Part shown: positions 4,813 through 11,027 of the stretch, piece by piece
How the letters are laid out: the number at the start of each line of letters is the position of its first letter
How positions within the stretch are numbered: the stretch's first letter is position 1
IMG/VR virus record: IMGVR_UViG_3300031977_002656
Coordinates: 1 to 30,022 of that record
DNA from: a virus
DNA: 30,022 nt
Reading direction: 5' to 3' (one strand)
Made by a program: the position numbers and the translations under genes
Notes under the pieces: generated by a model
What the model saw: only the letters and a program-made list of their open reading frames with translations
Told to the model about the DNA's origin: nothing
The model's database searches: none

Positions 4813-6045
4813 TCATCCGAAGAGGCCGACCTGGACCGCGGGCCGCCACCTCGGCGCCTCGCTCATCGTCAGCCACTCGGCCTGTTGCTTCGAGAAGGTG
4901 CGCTTCTGCCCCTTGCGCGTGCTGGTGATGTCCAGGGCGTGCCAGCCCTCGGCCATGAGCTCGGGGAGGGCTTCCTGCTCGCTGATGCAGACGAGGGCGC
5001 CGGCGTCCTTCCATCGGCGGGCCATCTCGACGACCGCAGCTCGGGGCAGGTCGTGACCGTAGCCGGTCGTTCCGACGTAGGGCGGATCGATGAACACGAC
5101 CGACCCGGCGGGCAGGTCGGGCGGATCAATCTCGCGGGCGTCTGGGGCGACGGTGACCGCAGGCAGACACGGCATCGCATCCATGCGACCTGCAACCCAC
5201 CCGCGCGGTGCAGGTGCCCACCCATGAGAGCCCTCCGATCTAACGATGTCGTATTGACCATCGGGCCGAGTCTGCGCTTGAACCTGCGCCCACCGAGCCA
5301 CCTCCCCCGCCTCGCCGCTCCGTATCGGCCCCTCGGCCTTCAGCCGCTCCCACAGCTCGCGCGGGTCCTCGTCCGCCCAGCCTCGGATGATCTCGGCGGC
5401 CTCGCGCAGCACCTCGGGCTGGCCATAGGCTCGCAGGAGGGCGCTGCACCCTGGGTCGGGCTCGCACCAGAGGAAGCGTTGCGCCCCTTGGCCCTGACGC
5501 AGCCCGCAGGCCCACAGGATCGCCTCGGCATAGCCTCGCTTGTTGCCCATGCGCGAGACAGGCGGGCGGGCGTGGCGGCCTCCCTGGAGGACCAGCGACA
5601 CCGACGCCAACCCGGCGCACAGCTCGACGAACAGGGGGCAGGCGCCCGAGCGGGCGGCGGGTAAAGTCAGCATGTCGAGGCGCTTTGCCGAGTCGCTGAC
5701 CTCTGTCTTGTCGGCGGGGTGTTTTGTCCCATCTTGTCGCCACCGACACGAAACCGCGCCCCAATTGCCGTAGCCCTTCTCCGCCTCCCACCGGATGCCG
5801 TCGTATCGGATGGCAGCGCCGGCCTGCTGGACATGCTGTAGCGTGACCCATCGCGCCACCTCGCGCGGCCATTCGACATCAGACACGGCATCGATCCTCC
5901 CCGCCAGCACCTCGGCATCGGTGCAGAAGTCGAGGCTGAAGCAGTAGCCCCCGTGTCCGGTGTTCGACCAGGTCACCGGGTCGGGGTTCACCAGCCGGTT
6001 GCTGCTGACGATCCGCAGCCATCGGGCGAGCTCCCGCGCGTCCAC
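4813..6045 (-). CDS. D12-class (Dam-like) N6-adenine DNA methyltransferase
   Basis: The 410-residue protein should methylate adenine N6 in DNA with S-adenosylmethionine. Motif I is FVELCAGLASVSL (139-151), the catalytic motif IV is DPPY (320-323) in FIDPPYVGTTGYGH, and MGNKR (166-170) is typical of the D12 class, where it sits near the DNA-reading part. About 135 residues before motif I form an extra N-terminal domain that I do not recognise. The GTG at 6045 is three bases after the stop of the previous gene; no better ATG is in frame. No endonuclease is nearby, so it is probably an orphan enzyme that shields phage DNA or controls gene timing. A terminator follows at once. Confidence 0.88.
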   Translation of the reverse strand: MDARELARWLRIVSSNRLVNPDPVTWSNTGHGGYCFSLDFCTDAEVLAGRIDAVSDVEWPREVARWVTLQHVQQAGAAIRYDGIRWEAEKGYGNWGAVSCRWRQDGTKHPADKTEVSDSAKRLDMLTLPAARSGACPLFVELCAGLASVSLVLQGGRHARPPVSRMGNKRGYAEAILWACGLRQGQGAQRFLWCEPDPGCSALLRAYGQPEVLREAAEIIRGWADEDPRELWERLKAEGPIRSGEAGEVARWAQVQAQTRPDGQYDIVRSEGSHGWAPAPRGWVAGRMDAMPCLPAVTVAPDAREIDPPDLPAGSVVFIDPPYVGTTGYGHDLPRAAVVEMARRWKDAGALVCISEQEALPELMAEGWHALDITSTRKGQKRTFSKQQAEWLTMSEAPRWRPAVQVGLFG

Positions 6046-6048
6046 CGC

Positions 6049-6393
6049 TCACCGTCGCCTCGGGTAGCCGTTGGCCTCGGCGTGCTCGTCGACGTGGCGC
6101 ATGACCTCGCGGCGGATGGCCTCCCACTCGGGCGAGGCCAGCCACAACGCCAGACAGCCGGGGCAGTCCCCGAGCTCGGCGAACTCAGCCCCGAGCAGCT
6201 GGCCAGGGTTGGCAGGTTGTCCACAGGATGCGGACACCCCATCGCGCGACCAATGCCACGTCGAGGGCTTGCGGGCTTTCCCGATGGTGCGGGCGGCTTC
6301 CTTCTGGCGCATGACCCACGCCTCCTTGCGGCGGCGGGCTCGAAGCCGGCCAGGTGAGAGGCAGAACTGCCCGAGGGCGTCGCGGTACTTCAT
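6049..6393 (-). CDS. small probable zinc-binding protein
   Basis: This 114-residue protein has H47 (in WHW), C57 and a CPGC pair (C77, C80), a set that could hold one zinc ion, and Arg-rich stretches near residues 17-42 and at the C terminus (NGYPRRR). DNA or RNA binding is therefore possible. No named family is recognised. The ATG at 6393 forms an ATGA overlap with the end of the GNAT gene; another ATG at 6405 is four codons upstream. It is part of the early minus operon. Confidence 0.65.
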   Translation of the reverse strand: MKYRDALGQFCLSPGRLRARRRKEAWVMRQKEAARTIGKARKPSTWHWSRDGVSASCGQPANPGQLLGAEFAELGDCPGCLALWLASPEWEAIRREVMRHVDEHAEANGYPRRR

Positions 6394-6830
6394 AGGGCCT
6401 CCCATCGGAGCTTCTGCTGGAGGGGGTGAAGGTCAACGCGGGGACGGTCACGCCTTGACCAAGACCCCCCGCCAGCCTCGCCAACGCAGCGCCATCCAGC
6501 CCCGCGCAGCGACGCGCCGCCCTCCTCGGGCAGCGTGTAGGTGATGAGGCGGCGGAACCCCAGCGCCCGAGCTGCCCGCCATGCTGCGCCGTAGAGCTTC
6601 GAGCAGGCGTTCCGCGTCCCATCGGTTGCGACGCGCGAGACCTCCGCGGTCCAACCATCGTCAAGCCGGCGAGCTACCGGGCGCGTGATGATGGCCACGC
6701 CGACGACCTCGTCGTCCTGGGCGACCGCGACGCAGAAGCGGCAGCCCCGAGCCGGCTGATGGTGGCGGTGGTGCTGCTCGACGAAGCGGTTCGCCTCGCG
6801 CAGCGTGATTGGAACGAGCTCCAAGCTCAC
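6390..6830 (-). CDS. GNAT-fold protein of the XF1762 type (Mom-like?)
   Basis: The 146-residue protein matches the pattern I know as the XF1762 family, which has an acyl-CoA N-acyltransferase (GNAT) fold: FVEQHHRHHQP near residue 20, VGVAIITRPVAR, EVSRVATDGTRNACSKLYGAA and ITYTLPEEGGASLRGAGWR. The order of these blocks resembles Mom-type GNAT proteins that modify adenine in phage DNA, but Mom activity is not shown. The GTG at 6830 overlaps the RusA stop (GTGA). Its neighbours are a resolvase and a DNA adenine methyltransferase, so a DNA-modification role is plausible. The substrate is unknown. Confidence 0.8.
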   Translation of the reverse strand: MSLELVPITLREANRFVEQHHRHHQPARGCRFCVAVAQDDEVVGVAIITRPVARRLDDGWTAEVSRVATDGTRNACSKLYGAAWRAARALGFRRLITYTLPEEGGASLRGAGWRCVGEAGGGSWSRRDRPRVDLHPLQQKLRWEAL

Positions 6831-7261
6831 AGCTCCTCCAGGGTCTCGATGGTGACCTTGACGCGGGGGAGGCCGTCCTTCTCGGCGTAGAGGCTGCGGC
6901 ACTCGACGAGGGCGACCTGCTGGTCCCCGGTGACGATGCCCGCGGTCTCGATGGCGTCCAGGACGATCTTCAGGACGTTGTCGGCGTCGGGCTTGGTCGT
7001 CCGCCACATCAGCCCCTCGGGGTCACTCTTCCGGGTCAGCCGTTGCGGGCGGGACTTGATCGCCTTCACGGTGACCTTGACCGGCCCGACGAGGGGCGGG
7101 CGACCTTTCCACCACCAGACGAGCACGCGGACGGCGTACCGTTCCCACTCGCGGGTCTTCTGCGGGGTTACCCCGCGCACGTTCCCCGACTTCGTCCTGA
7201 CCACGCGGGGGCGTCCCTTCCCGATGGGCTCGCCGGCGATGAGCACGGTGAGCGGGGTCAT
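6827..7261 (-). CDS. rusA: RusA-type Holliday junction resolvase
   Basis: RusA enzymes cut four-way DNA junctions made during recombination or replication fork repair, using metal bound by Asp residues. In this 144-residue protein the core PDADNVLKIVLDAI (91-104) gives D92, D94, N95 and D102, and D113 follows in VTGDQQV, as expected for the active site. The N terminus (IAGEPIGKGRPR) is also typical. Length matches the family. The ATG at 7261 forms an ATGA overlap with the preceding gene. It fits with the ERF protein on the other strand as part of phage recombination. Confidence 0.92.
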   Translation of the reverse strand: MTPLTVLIAGEPIGKGRPRVVRTKSGNVRGVTPQKTREWERYAVRVLVWWWKGRPPLVGPVKVTVKAIKSRPQRLTRKSDPEGLMWRTTKPDADNVLKIVLDAIETAGIVTGDQQVALVECRSLYAEKDGLPRVKVTIETLEEL

Positions 7262-7482
7262 CGGTGGGCCTCGTCGCGGAGAGCTCGACGGAAGACCTCC
7301 AGGTCCTGCTGCTGGGTCGTGACCTGTCGGCGGGCCCATTGGATGCCGAGAGCATGACCGGGCAGGCTGGCGAGGCGCAGCACCTCCTCGGCGTGCGTCA
7401 GCTGCTCCAGGCAGGTCTCCAGGTCGCGGAGGGCCATCGCCGCGGCGACGTCCTGCACGCGCTGTCGGTCGGTGGCGCTCAT
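7258..7482 (-). CDS. small helical hypothetical protein
   Basis: This 74-residue protein is predicted by eye to be almost wholly helical and amphipathic (LRDLETCLEQLTHAEEVLRL, RRQVTTQQQDLEVFRRALRDEA), so a helical hairpin or dimer is likely. No family is recognised. It overlaps both neighbours by ATGA junctions, so it belongs to the early operon and is translated with RusA. Confidence 0.7.
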   Translation of the reverse strand: MSATDRQRVQDVAAAMALRDLETCLEQLTHAEEVLRLASLPGHALGIQWARRQVTTQQQDLEVFRRALRDEAHR

Positions 7483-7562
7483 CGGGAAGCCCCGCCGACC
7501 CGCTGACCGATGACAACGGAGCGAGCCGCAGCCAGCGGGCGGCGGGACCAGGTCGAGGCCAT
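7479..7562 (-). CDS. candidate 27-residue basic peptide
   Basis: This ORF exactly fills the gap between the HTH gene and the next gene. Its ATG shares one base with the HTH stop (TGATG at 7564-7560), and its stop overlaps the next ATG (ATGA at 7482-7479). The product is basic (MASTWSRRPLAAARSVVIG...). Both junctions are the kind used across this genome, which is the main support. It could also merely carry ribosomes across the gap. Confidence 0.4.
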   Translation of the reverse strand: MASTWSRRPLAAARSVVIGQRVGGASR

Positions 7563-7804
7563 CACGCGGCCTCCAGCGAGCGGATCGCCAGCATCGTCAG
7601 CCAGGACGGGTCGACCTCCAGCGGGGGGGCGAGCTGGACAACATCGAGCAGCGAGGGGATCCGGTCCCCGGTCTCCAGCTGGGAGAGCTTCGCCTGGGAA
7701 AAGCCGCAGGCGTTGGCGAGCTCCTGCTGGCTTAGACCTCGGGCTCGACGCTTCTCGCGGACGGCTGCGCCGAAGGGTGTTCGGGGTGTCTTGTCGGCGG
7801 GCAT
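7562..7804 (-). CDS. small XRE-family HTH regulator
   Basis: The 80-residue protein has a Cro/CI-type helix-turn-helix (about residues 11-65): GAAVREKRRARGLSQQELA, then ACGFSQAKLSQLETG. It has no C-terminal peptidase or dimer domain, so it is Cro-sized rather than a full CI repressor. The ATG at 7804 has a perfect AAGGAGG (7815-7809). It heads the early minus operon and sits across a divergent control region from the plus early genes, so it probably binds there and switches one or both directions. No integrase is present, so a role in lysogeny is doubtful. Confidence 0.85.
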   Translation of the reverse strand: MPADKTPRTPFGAAVREKRRARGLSQQELANACGFSQAKLSQLETGDRIPSLLDVVQLAPPLEVDPSWLTMLAIRSLEAA

Positions 7805-7823
7805 GGGGCCTCCTTGGGCGGCA

Positions 7824-7852
7824 TGGTTACCCGTGCGGCGGATATCCGTCAA
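7824..7852 (-). promoter_or_regulatory. promoter for the early minus operon, with palindrome
   Basis: On the minus strand TTGACG (7852-7847) and TAACCA (7829-7824) are spaced 17 bp, a fair sigma-70 pair. The perfect 10-bp palindrome CGGATATCCG (7839-7848) overlaps the -35 box and spacer, a good place for an operator of the HTH protein. The predicted start would give a very short leader, beginning almost at the ribosome site. Confidence 0.5.
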
Positions 7853-7867
7853 GAGCATAGAATAGAC

Positions 7868-7919
7868 CTTGCGGGTTATGCGTAGGGTGTATAGTGGACA
7901 GCAGACAACGGAGAGCAAC
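7868..7919 (+). promoter_or_regulatory. early plus-strand promoter and leader
   Basis: TATAGT (7890-7895) is a good -10 box, with TTGCGG or CTTGCG 15-16 bp upstream as a weak -35. The transcript would start near 7902 and carry the leader gacaacggagagcaac before the ATG at 7920. The leader is shared with the genes at 812, 10374 and 10700. Confidence 0.55.
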
Positions 7920-8126
7920 ATGCCCTACTACCAGATCGTTACCTTCGGTTCGCCCAGCTACGGCAGCCGCCGCGCCTTCTACCGCAGCTTCGACAGCGCC
8001 GTCAGCGACGCCCGCACGCTCGGCGGCGGGTGCCTGACCAGCGTCCGCGTCGTCAAGTGCCTGAGCCGCGCCGACGCGCTCGACGCGGACATCAGCGATG
8101 ACCGCCCCGTCATCTGGAGTCGCTGA
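7920..8126 (+). CDS. small hypothetical early protein
   Basis: This 68-residue protein (MPYYQIVTFGSPSYG...) is basic in its first half and acidic at the end. It has the beta-helix-beta look of many tiny phage proteins (YYQIVTF, FDSAVSDARTL, SVRVVKCLS). No family is recognised. It is the first gene after the early promoter, with GGAGAG seven bases upstream. The next gene starts three bases after its stop. Confidence 0.7.
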   Translation: MPYYQIVTFGSPSYGSRRAFYRSFDSAVSDARTLGGGCLTSVRVVKCLSRADALDADISDDRPVIWSR

Positions 8127-8129
8127 CCG

Positions 8130-8588
8130 ATGCCTAAGCAGCGTCGCAACTTCCGCCCCATCGCCGGCTTCCCCGGCGGTCAATGGTTCGACCAGGTGTG
8201 CGGCTACTGCTTCGGCAGGGCCGACAACTGGTGGAAGTGTTCCGGCAAGTCGAACCACTCCCAGACCGTCCGCTGTCAGCTGCTCCCGCCCATCGGCGAG
8301 GTCGTCCCCGTTCCCTTCGACGGCGACTTCTCGACCATCGAGAGCTGGGGCAAGAGCCGCGACGGGCATCCCGAGCACTGCGGTCAGCCCTCGATGCTGA
8401 TGGCGGACTCCCGGCCCTGGTTCCAGATCTACCGCGGCCCCGCTTGGTACTGCTCGGAGTGCGAGGCCGTCAGCCTGACCTCGCGGGGCTTCACCTGCAC
8501 GCCTCGCGGCGAGTACGTCCGCAGCTGGCGGACGACGCCACCGAAGGACGAGGACCGCAACCCCATCACCTTTAAGGTGACCCCGTGA
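8130..8588 (+). CDS. Cys-rich hypothetical protein, possible zinc fold
   Basis: The 152-residue protein has many Cys and His: CGYC (24-27), C37, C49, HPEHC near residue 83, CSEC near 110 and C122. Together with many Trp and Tyr (DNWWKCS, RPWFQIYRGPAWYC), this suggests two zinc sites. The family is unknown and the role cannot be stated. The second gene of the plus early operon, it overlaps the next by GTGA. Confidence 0.7.
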   Translation: MPKQRRNFRPIAGFPGGQWFDQVCGYCFGRADNWWKCSGKSNHSQTVRCQLLPPIGEVVPVPFDGDFSTIESWGKSRDGHPEHCGQPSMLMADSRPWFQIYRGPAWYCSECEAVSLTSRGFTCTPRGEYVRSWRTTPPKDEDRNPITFKVTP

Positions 8589-9070
8589 ACGGTCGCCGGT
8601 GTCCGTCCCGCTTCCGCCTGCGTCGATGGGCGAACGAGCTCCGCGAGGACCCCGAGATGACGCTGACCGAATTGGGCGAGCGCGAGGGCTACCGGCCCGA
8701 TGCCCTGGCCCGATGGCTGACCAGCGTCGACTACATTCACGCCGAGGTGACCCGTCAGCGGCTGGTCGACCGTCTGGAGGCCGGTGTCGCCGTCCTCGAA
8801 GCCGGCGGCCAGGTCCAGGAGGCGGCGGACGCCGCGGACATGGGGGCGGCGAACTTCTGCCGCTCCATCCGTCGAAATTACGGCGTCACGCCGACCCAGA
8901 TCCGCCACCTCTGGCTGACGAAGCGCGTGTCCTGCCTGCTGAGGCTGGGGCATGACGCGACGACCGCCGCGGGCATCCTGGGCTGGTCGAGGCAGACCGT
9001 CCGCCGCATCGCCGCTCGCGATGGCTGGCGATTCAACGGGATGGAATGGGTCCAGGTAAAGGCGGCATGA
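8585..9070 (+). CDS. DNA-binding protein with AraC-like and second HTH
   Basis: This 161-residue protein has a stretch (about 78-110: VQEAADAADMGAANFCRSIRRNYGVTPTQIRH, quoted here in part as the family pattern) like the second helix-turn-helix of AraC regulators. A second helix-turn-helix-like stretch lies near 125-145 (AAGILGWSRQTVRRIAAR). An N-terminal part (about 24-48) also looks HTH-like (TLTELGEREGYRPDALARWL). It lacks a ligand-binding domain, so it may act as a switch or a DNA-organising protein. The GTG start overlaps the previous stop. Confidence 0.7.
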   Translation: MNGRRCPSRFRLRRWANELREDPEMTLTELGEREGYRPDALARWLTSVDYIHAEVTRQRLVDRLEAGVAVLEAGGQVQEAADAADMGAANFCRSIRRNYGVTPTQIRHLWLTKRVSCLLRLGHDATTAAGILGWSRQTVRRIAARDGWRFNGMEWVQVKAA

Positions 9071-9276
9071 CCGACCTCGACCGCGACCGACTCGCCTTTC
9101 TCGTCCAGGCGTCCTCAGACCTCCGCTGCATCATGCACAGCCTGGACGAGCTGCTGGAGGCTGACCGGCCCCAGGCTGACCGAGAGAGCATCCACCGACA
9201 AGCCCGATGGCTCGCCGAGACCATCGAGGACCGGCTGAACACTTATCAACGACAGGAGCGATCCCAACATGAGTAA
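9067..9276 (+). CDS. small acidic helical protein
   Basis: The 69-residue protein is helical and strongly charged (LDRDRLAFLVQASSDL, SLDELLEADRPQADRES), with no known family. The ATG overlaps the previous stop (ATGA), and its last bases overlap the start of the ERF gene, so it may be translated with that gene. Confidence 0.65.
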   Translation: MTDLDRDRLAFLVQASSDLRCIMHSLDELLEADRPQADRESIHRQARWLAETIEDRLNTYQRQERSQHE

Positions 9277-10048
9277 CCTCACCACCAGCCCCGAGATCGG
9301 GGAGCTCGCCGCGGCCCTTGCGAAGGCGCAAGGGGAGATGACCGTCGCCTACAACGACGGCAAGAACCCCCACTTCCGCTCGACCTACGCGACGCTAGCC
9401 AGCATCCACCAGGCCGCCGTCGGTCCCCTCGCGCGCAACGGTCTCGCCGTCGTCCAGGCTCCCGGCCTCGTCGACGGGACCGTCACCCTGACGACCCGCC
9501 TCATCCACAGCTCGGGCCAGTGGATGGAGTGCCAGATGGCCGCGGCGTCGAAGAACATGGGCCCCCAGGCCATCGGGTCAACCGTGACCTACCTGCGCCG
9601 CGGGGGCCTCGCGGCGATGGTCGGGGTCGTGTCCTCGGATGACGTCGACGACGACGGCGAGGGCGCCGAGGGTCGAGGCCAGCGGCGGGACGTGCCCAAC
9701 GCGCCCCAGGCCCGAGCCAACCCCGGCAACAACCCCCACCGGGGCCGGCATCACCACCCCACCTGGGAAGCCGAGGCCGGTCGCTTCAAGGCGTTCGCGT
9801 TCGCCCTCTGCTACCCCGATGAGCCGATGGGCACCGAGTCGGAGCAGGAGGCGGCGTATCAGGATCTGCGCGAGTTCCTTCGCAGCTTCCCAGGCACCGA
9901 GGGCATGGGCTCGCCGAGCAGCTGGGCACCGCCTGACCGGCAGGCCCTCGCGCGTGACCTGAAGGCGAGCAGCCCCATCGGCGAGGCCTTCGCCGCCTGG
10001 TGGTCGACGCGGCTGGCGAAGCGTCAGCGCAAGGGCGGTGCCGCATGA
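9269..10048 (+). CDS. erf: ERF-family single-strand annealing protein
   Basis: ERF proteins bind single-stranded DNA and anneal complementary strands in phage recombination and in making circles or concatemers. The first 130 residues fit: LAAALAKAQGEM, then NPHFRSTYATLASI (34-47), GLAVVQ, TTRLIHSSGQWMECQM (about 75-90) and STVTYLRRGGLAAMVGV (103-119), followed by an acidic DDVDDDGEGAEG linker. The remaining 120 residues form a less familiar C-terminal part (WEAEAGRFKAFAFALCYP to KRQRKGG). AGGAG lies upstream of the ATG. With RusA it makes a simple recombination set. Confidence 0.88.
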   Translation: MSNLTTSPEIGELAAALAKAQGEMTVAYNDGKNPHFRSTYATLASIHQAAVGPLARNGLAVVQAPGLVDGTVTLTTRLIHSSGQWMECQMAAASKNMGPQAIGSTVTYLRRGGLAAMVGVVSSDDVDDDGEGAEGRGQRRDVPNAPQARANPGNNPHRGRHHHPTWEAEAGRFKAFAFALCYPDEPMGTESEQEAAYQDLREFLRSFPGTEGMGSPSSWAPPDRQALARDLKASSPIGEAFAAWWSTRLAKRQRKGGAA

Positions 10049-10134
10049 TCTCGGTCATGCTCGCCCTGTGCGTCGTCCTGCTACTGGTGCTGGGCCTCGT
10101 TCAAGATCGCCGCTGGCGAGACGAGGACCGATGA
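10045..10134 (+). CDS. 29-residue single-helix membrane peptide
   Basis: The tiny ORF encodes MISVMLALCVVLLLVLGLV and then a charged tail (QDRRWRDEDR). The first 19 residues would make one membrane helix. The ATG overlaps the ERF stop (ATGA), and its stop overlaps the next ATG (ATGA), as expected for a real gene in this operon. Its role is unknown; small early membrane proteins can affect the host envelope. Confidence 0.6.
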   Translation: MISVMLALCVVLLLVLGLVQDRRWRDEDR

Positions 10135-10328
10135 GCGACGCGCCCGTCGTCCGGTCCTGCCTCGGCTGCGGCGTCATCTGGCGCAGCTCGTCGACTCAGT
10201 GCAGCCGCTGCCCTGACGTCGGCGAGCCGCTGCCCGACGATCACCCGGAGGCCATCAAAGACCGCTACAGGCGCCAGGGCGACCGCAATCTGGAGGTGTT
10301 CGAAAAAAACGCGGAGAGTCTGCAATAG
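10131..10328 (+). CDS. small zinc-ribbon protein
   Basis: The 65-residue protein has C10, C13, C24 and C27 (CLGC ... CSRC), the knuckle pair of a zinc ribbon, and then a charged helical tail. Such proteins bind nucleic acid or RNA polymerase, but no family is certain. Its 3' part holds a run of seven A (10303-10309) that seems to serve the next promoter. The last gene of the plus early operon. Confidence 0.7.
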   Translation: MSDAPVVRSCLGCGVIWRSSSTQCSRCPDVGEPLPDDHPEAIKDRYRRQGDRNLEVFEKNAESLQ

Positions 10329-10373
10329 GTTCGCGGGCCTCGCGTATCACCTGCACCAACAACGGAGAGCACC
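10303..10373 (+). promoter_or_regulatory. repeated promoter/leader module, copy 1
   Basis: The 49 bases 10321-10369 match 10644-10692 at 47 positions. Both copies have an A-tract upstream (here 10303-10309), tgcaataggt, a cgcgggcctcgcg inverted repeat, gtatcac as a likely -10 region, and the leader caccaacaacggagag before the ATG. No clear -35 box is seen; the A-tract may act as an UP element. Conservation in front of two unrelated genes points to a promoter. Confidence 0.6.
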
Positions 10374-10580
10374 ATGAGCATCAGCGACATTATTTTCAGC
10401 GTCCGCCTCGCCGCAAAATCTGCCAAGGAAAAGGGAATGGGTCACAGTGCCCCCGAAGTTGCTGACCTGGTGTGCGGCTGGTTTGATCGAGTAGGGATGA
10501 ACCCTCACGACCTCAGCGAACGCAACTGGGATCGCGTTTGCAGGGCTGCTGAAAAAGCTCTGCGAGAAGAGAGGTGCTAA
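10374..10580 (+). CDS. small hypothetical protein, own transcription unit
   Basis: The 68-residue protein is helical and basic at both ends (FSVRLAAKSAKEKGMGHS, NWDRVCRAAEKALREERC), with a conserved-looking VADLVCGWFDRVG core. No family is recognised. It has its own promoter/leader copy and its own terminator, so it is a single-gene unit. Its DNA is less GC-rich than that of its neighbours. Confidence 0.7.
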   Translation: MSISDIIFSVRLAAKSAKEKGMGHSAPEVADLVCGWFDRVGMNPHDLSERNWDRVCRAAEKALREERC

Positions 10581-10590
10581 CAGCCGCGCA

Positions 10591-10614
10591 GGGTCGCCCT
10601 CGGGCGGCCCTTTT
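10591..10614 (+). terminator. intrinsic terminator after 10580
   Basis: GGGTCGCC pairs with GGCGGCCC around CTCG (8 bp, one T-G), followed by TTTT. It is nearly identical to the terminator at 10996-11019. A run of nine A (10625-10633), part of the next promoter module, follows. Confidence 0.75.
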
Positions 10615-10624
10615 GCGTTGCCCC

Positions 10625-10699
10625 AAAAAAAAACGCAGGGGCGTGCAATAGGTCCGCGGGCCTCGCGTATCACCGGCACCAACAACGGAGAGAGCAGCC
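10625..10699 (+). promoter_or_regulatory. repeated promoter/leader module, copy 2
   Basis: This is the second copy of the module at 10303-10373: A-tract of nine (10625-10633), tgcaataggt (10644-10653), the same cgcgggcctcgcg and gtatcac, and the leader caccaacaacggagag before the ATG at 10700. Only two of 49 core bases differ. Confidence 0.6.
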
Positions 10700-10972
10700 A
10701 TGACCATCAACCTTTTCAACGCCCGCACGGGCAAGGAGTCTGCGATGACTGATCGCTTTACGCTCTCTCTCTCTTCCGTCGTTTCTGGCCAGCTGGTGAC
10801 GTGTCACAACGTCAAGACCTTCGTCGGCGGCATTATGACTGCCCGCGTGCTTGATGATGCTCAGATGCATCGTCCAGCTCGCGAAGGTATGGCCTGGGTC
10901 AGGCAGACCGGGCTTGATGTTGACCCCCGTCATGCGTGGGTCACCGAGTGGCCGATCAAGTGGATGTCGTAG
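10700..10972 (+). CDS. small hypothetical protein, own transcription unit
   Basis: The 90-residue protein (MTINLFNARTGKESAMTDRF...) is not recognised. A second ATG at residue 16 is possible, but the first has the leader motif. It has a beta-rich core (FTLSLSSVVSGQLVTCHNV, FVGGIMTARVL) and a Trp-rich end (HAWVTEWPIKWMS). Like the gene before it, it has its own promoter copy and terminator and lower GC. Confidence 0.65.
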   Translation: MTINLFNARTGKESAMTDRFTLSLSSVVSGQLVTCHNVKTFVGGIMTARVLDDAQMHRPAREGMAWVRQTGLDVDPRHAWVTEWPIKWMS

Positions 10973-10995
10973 ACTCCGCTTCATCAAGCCGCCCA

Positions 10996-11019
10996 GGGTC
11001 GCCTCCGGGCGGCCCTTTT
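10996..11019 (+). terminator. intrinsic terminator between convergent units
   Basis: GGGTCGCC pairs with GGCGGCCC around TCCG, with TTTT after it. It ends the plus-strand early transcript eight bases before the stop codon of the convergent lysis-region gene (11028). No T-run is seen for the minus strand. Confidence 0.75.
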
Positions 11020-11027
11020 GCGTTCAC

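Noticed and set aside
7562-7804. HTH protein as a proof of a temperate phage
   Set aside because: It is only 80 residues, without a cleavage domain, and no integrase, excisionase or partition gene is seen in the window.
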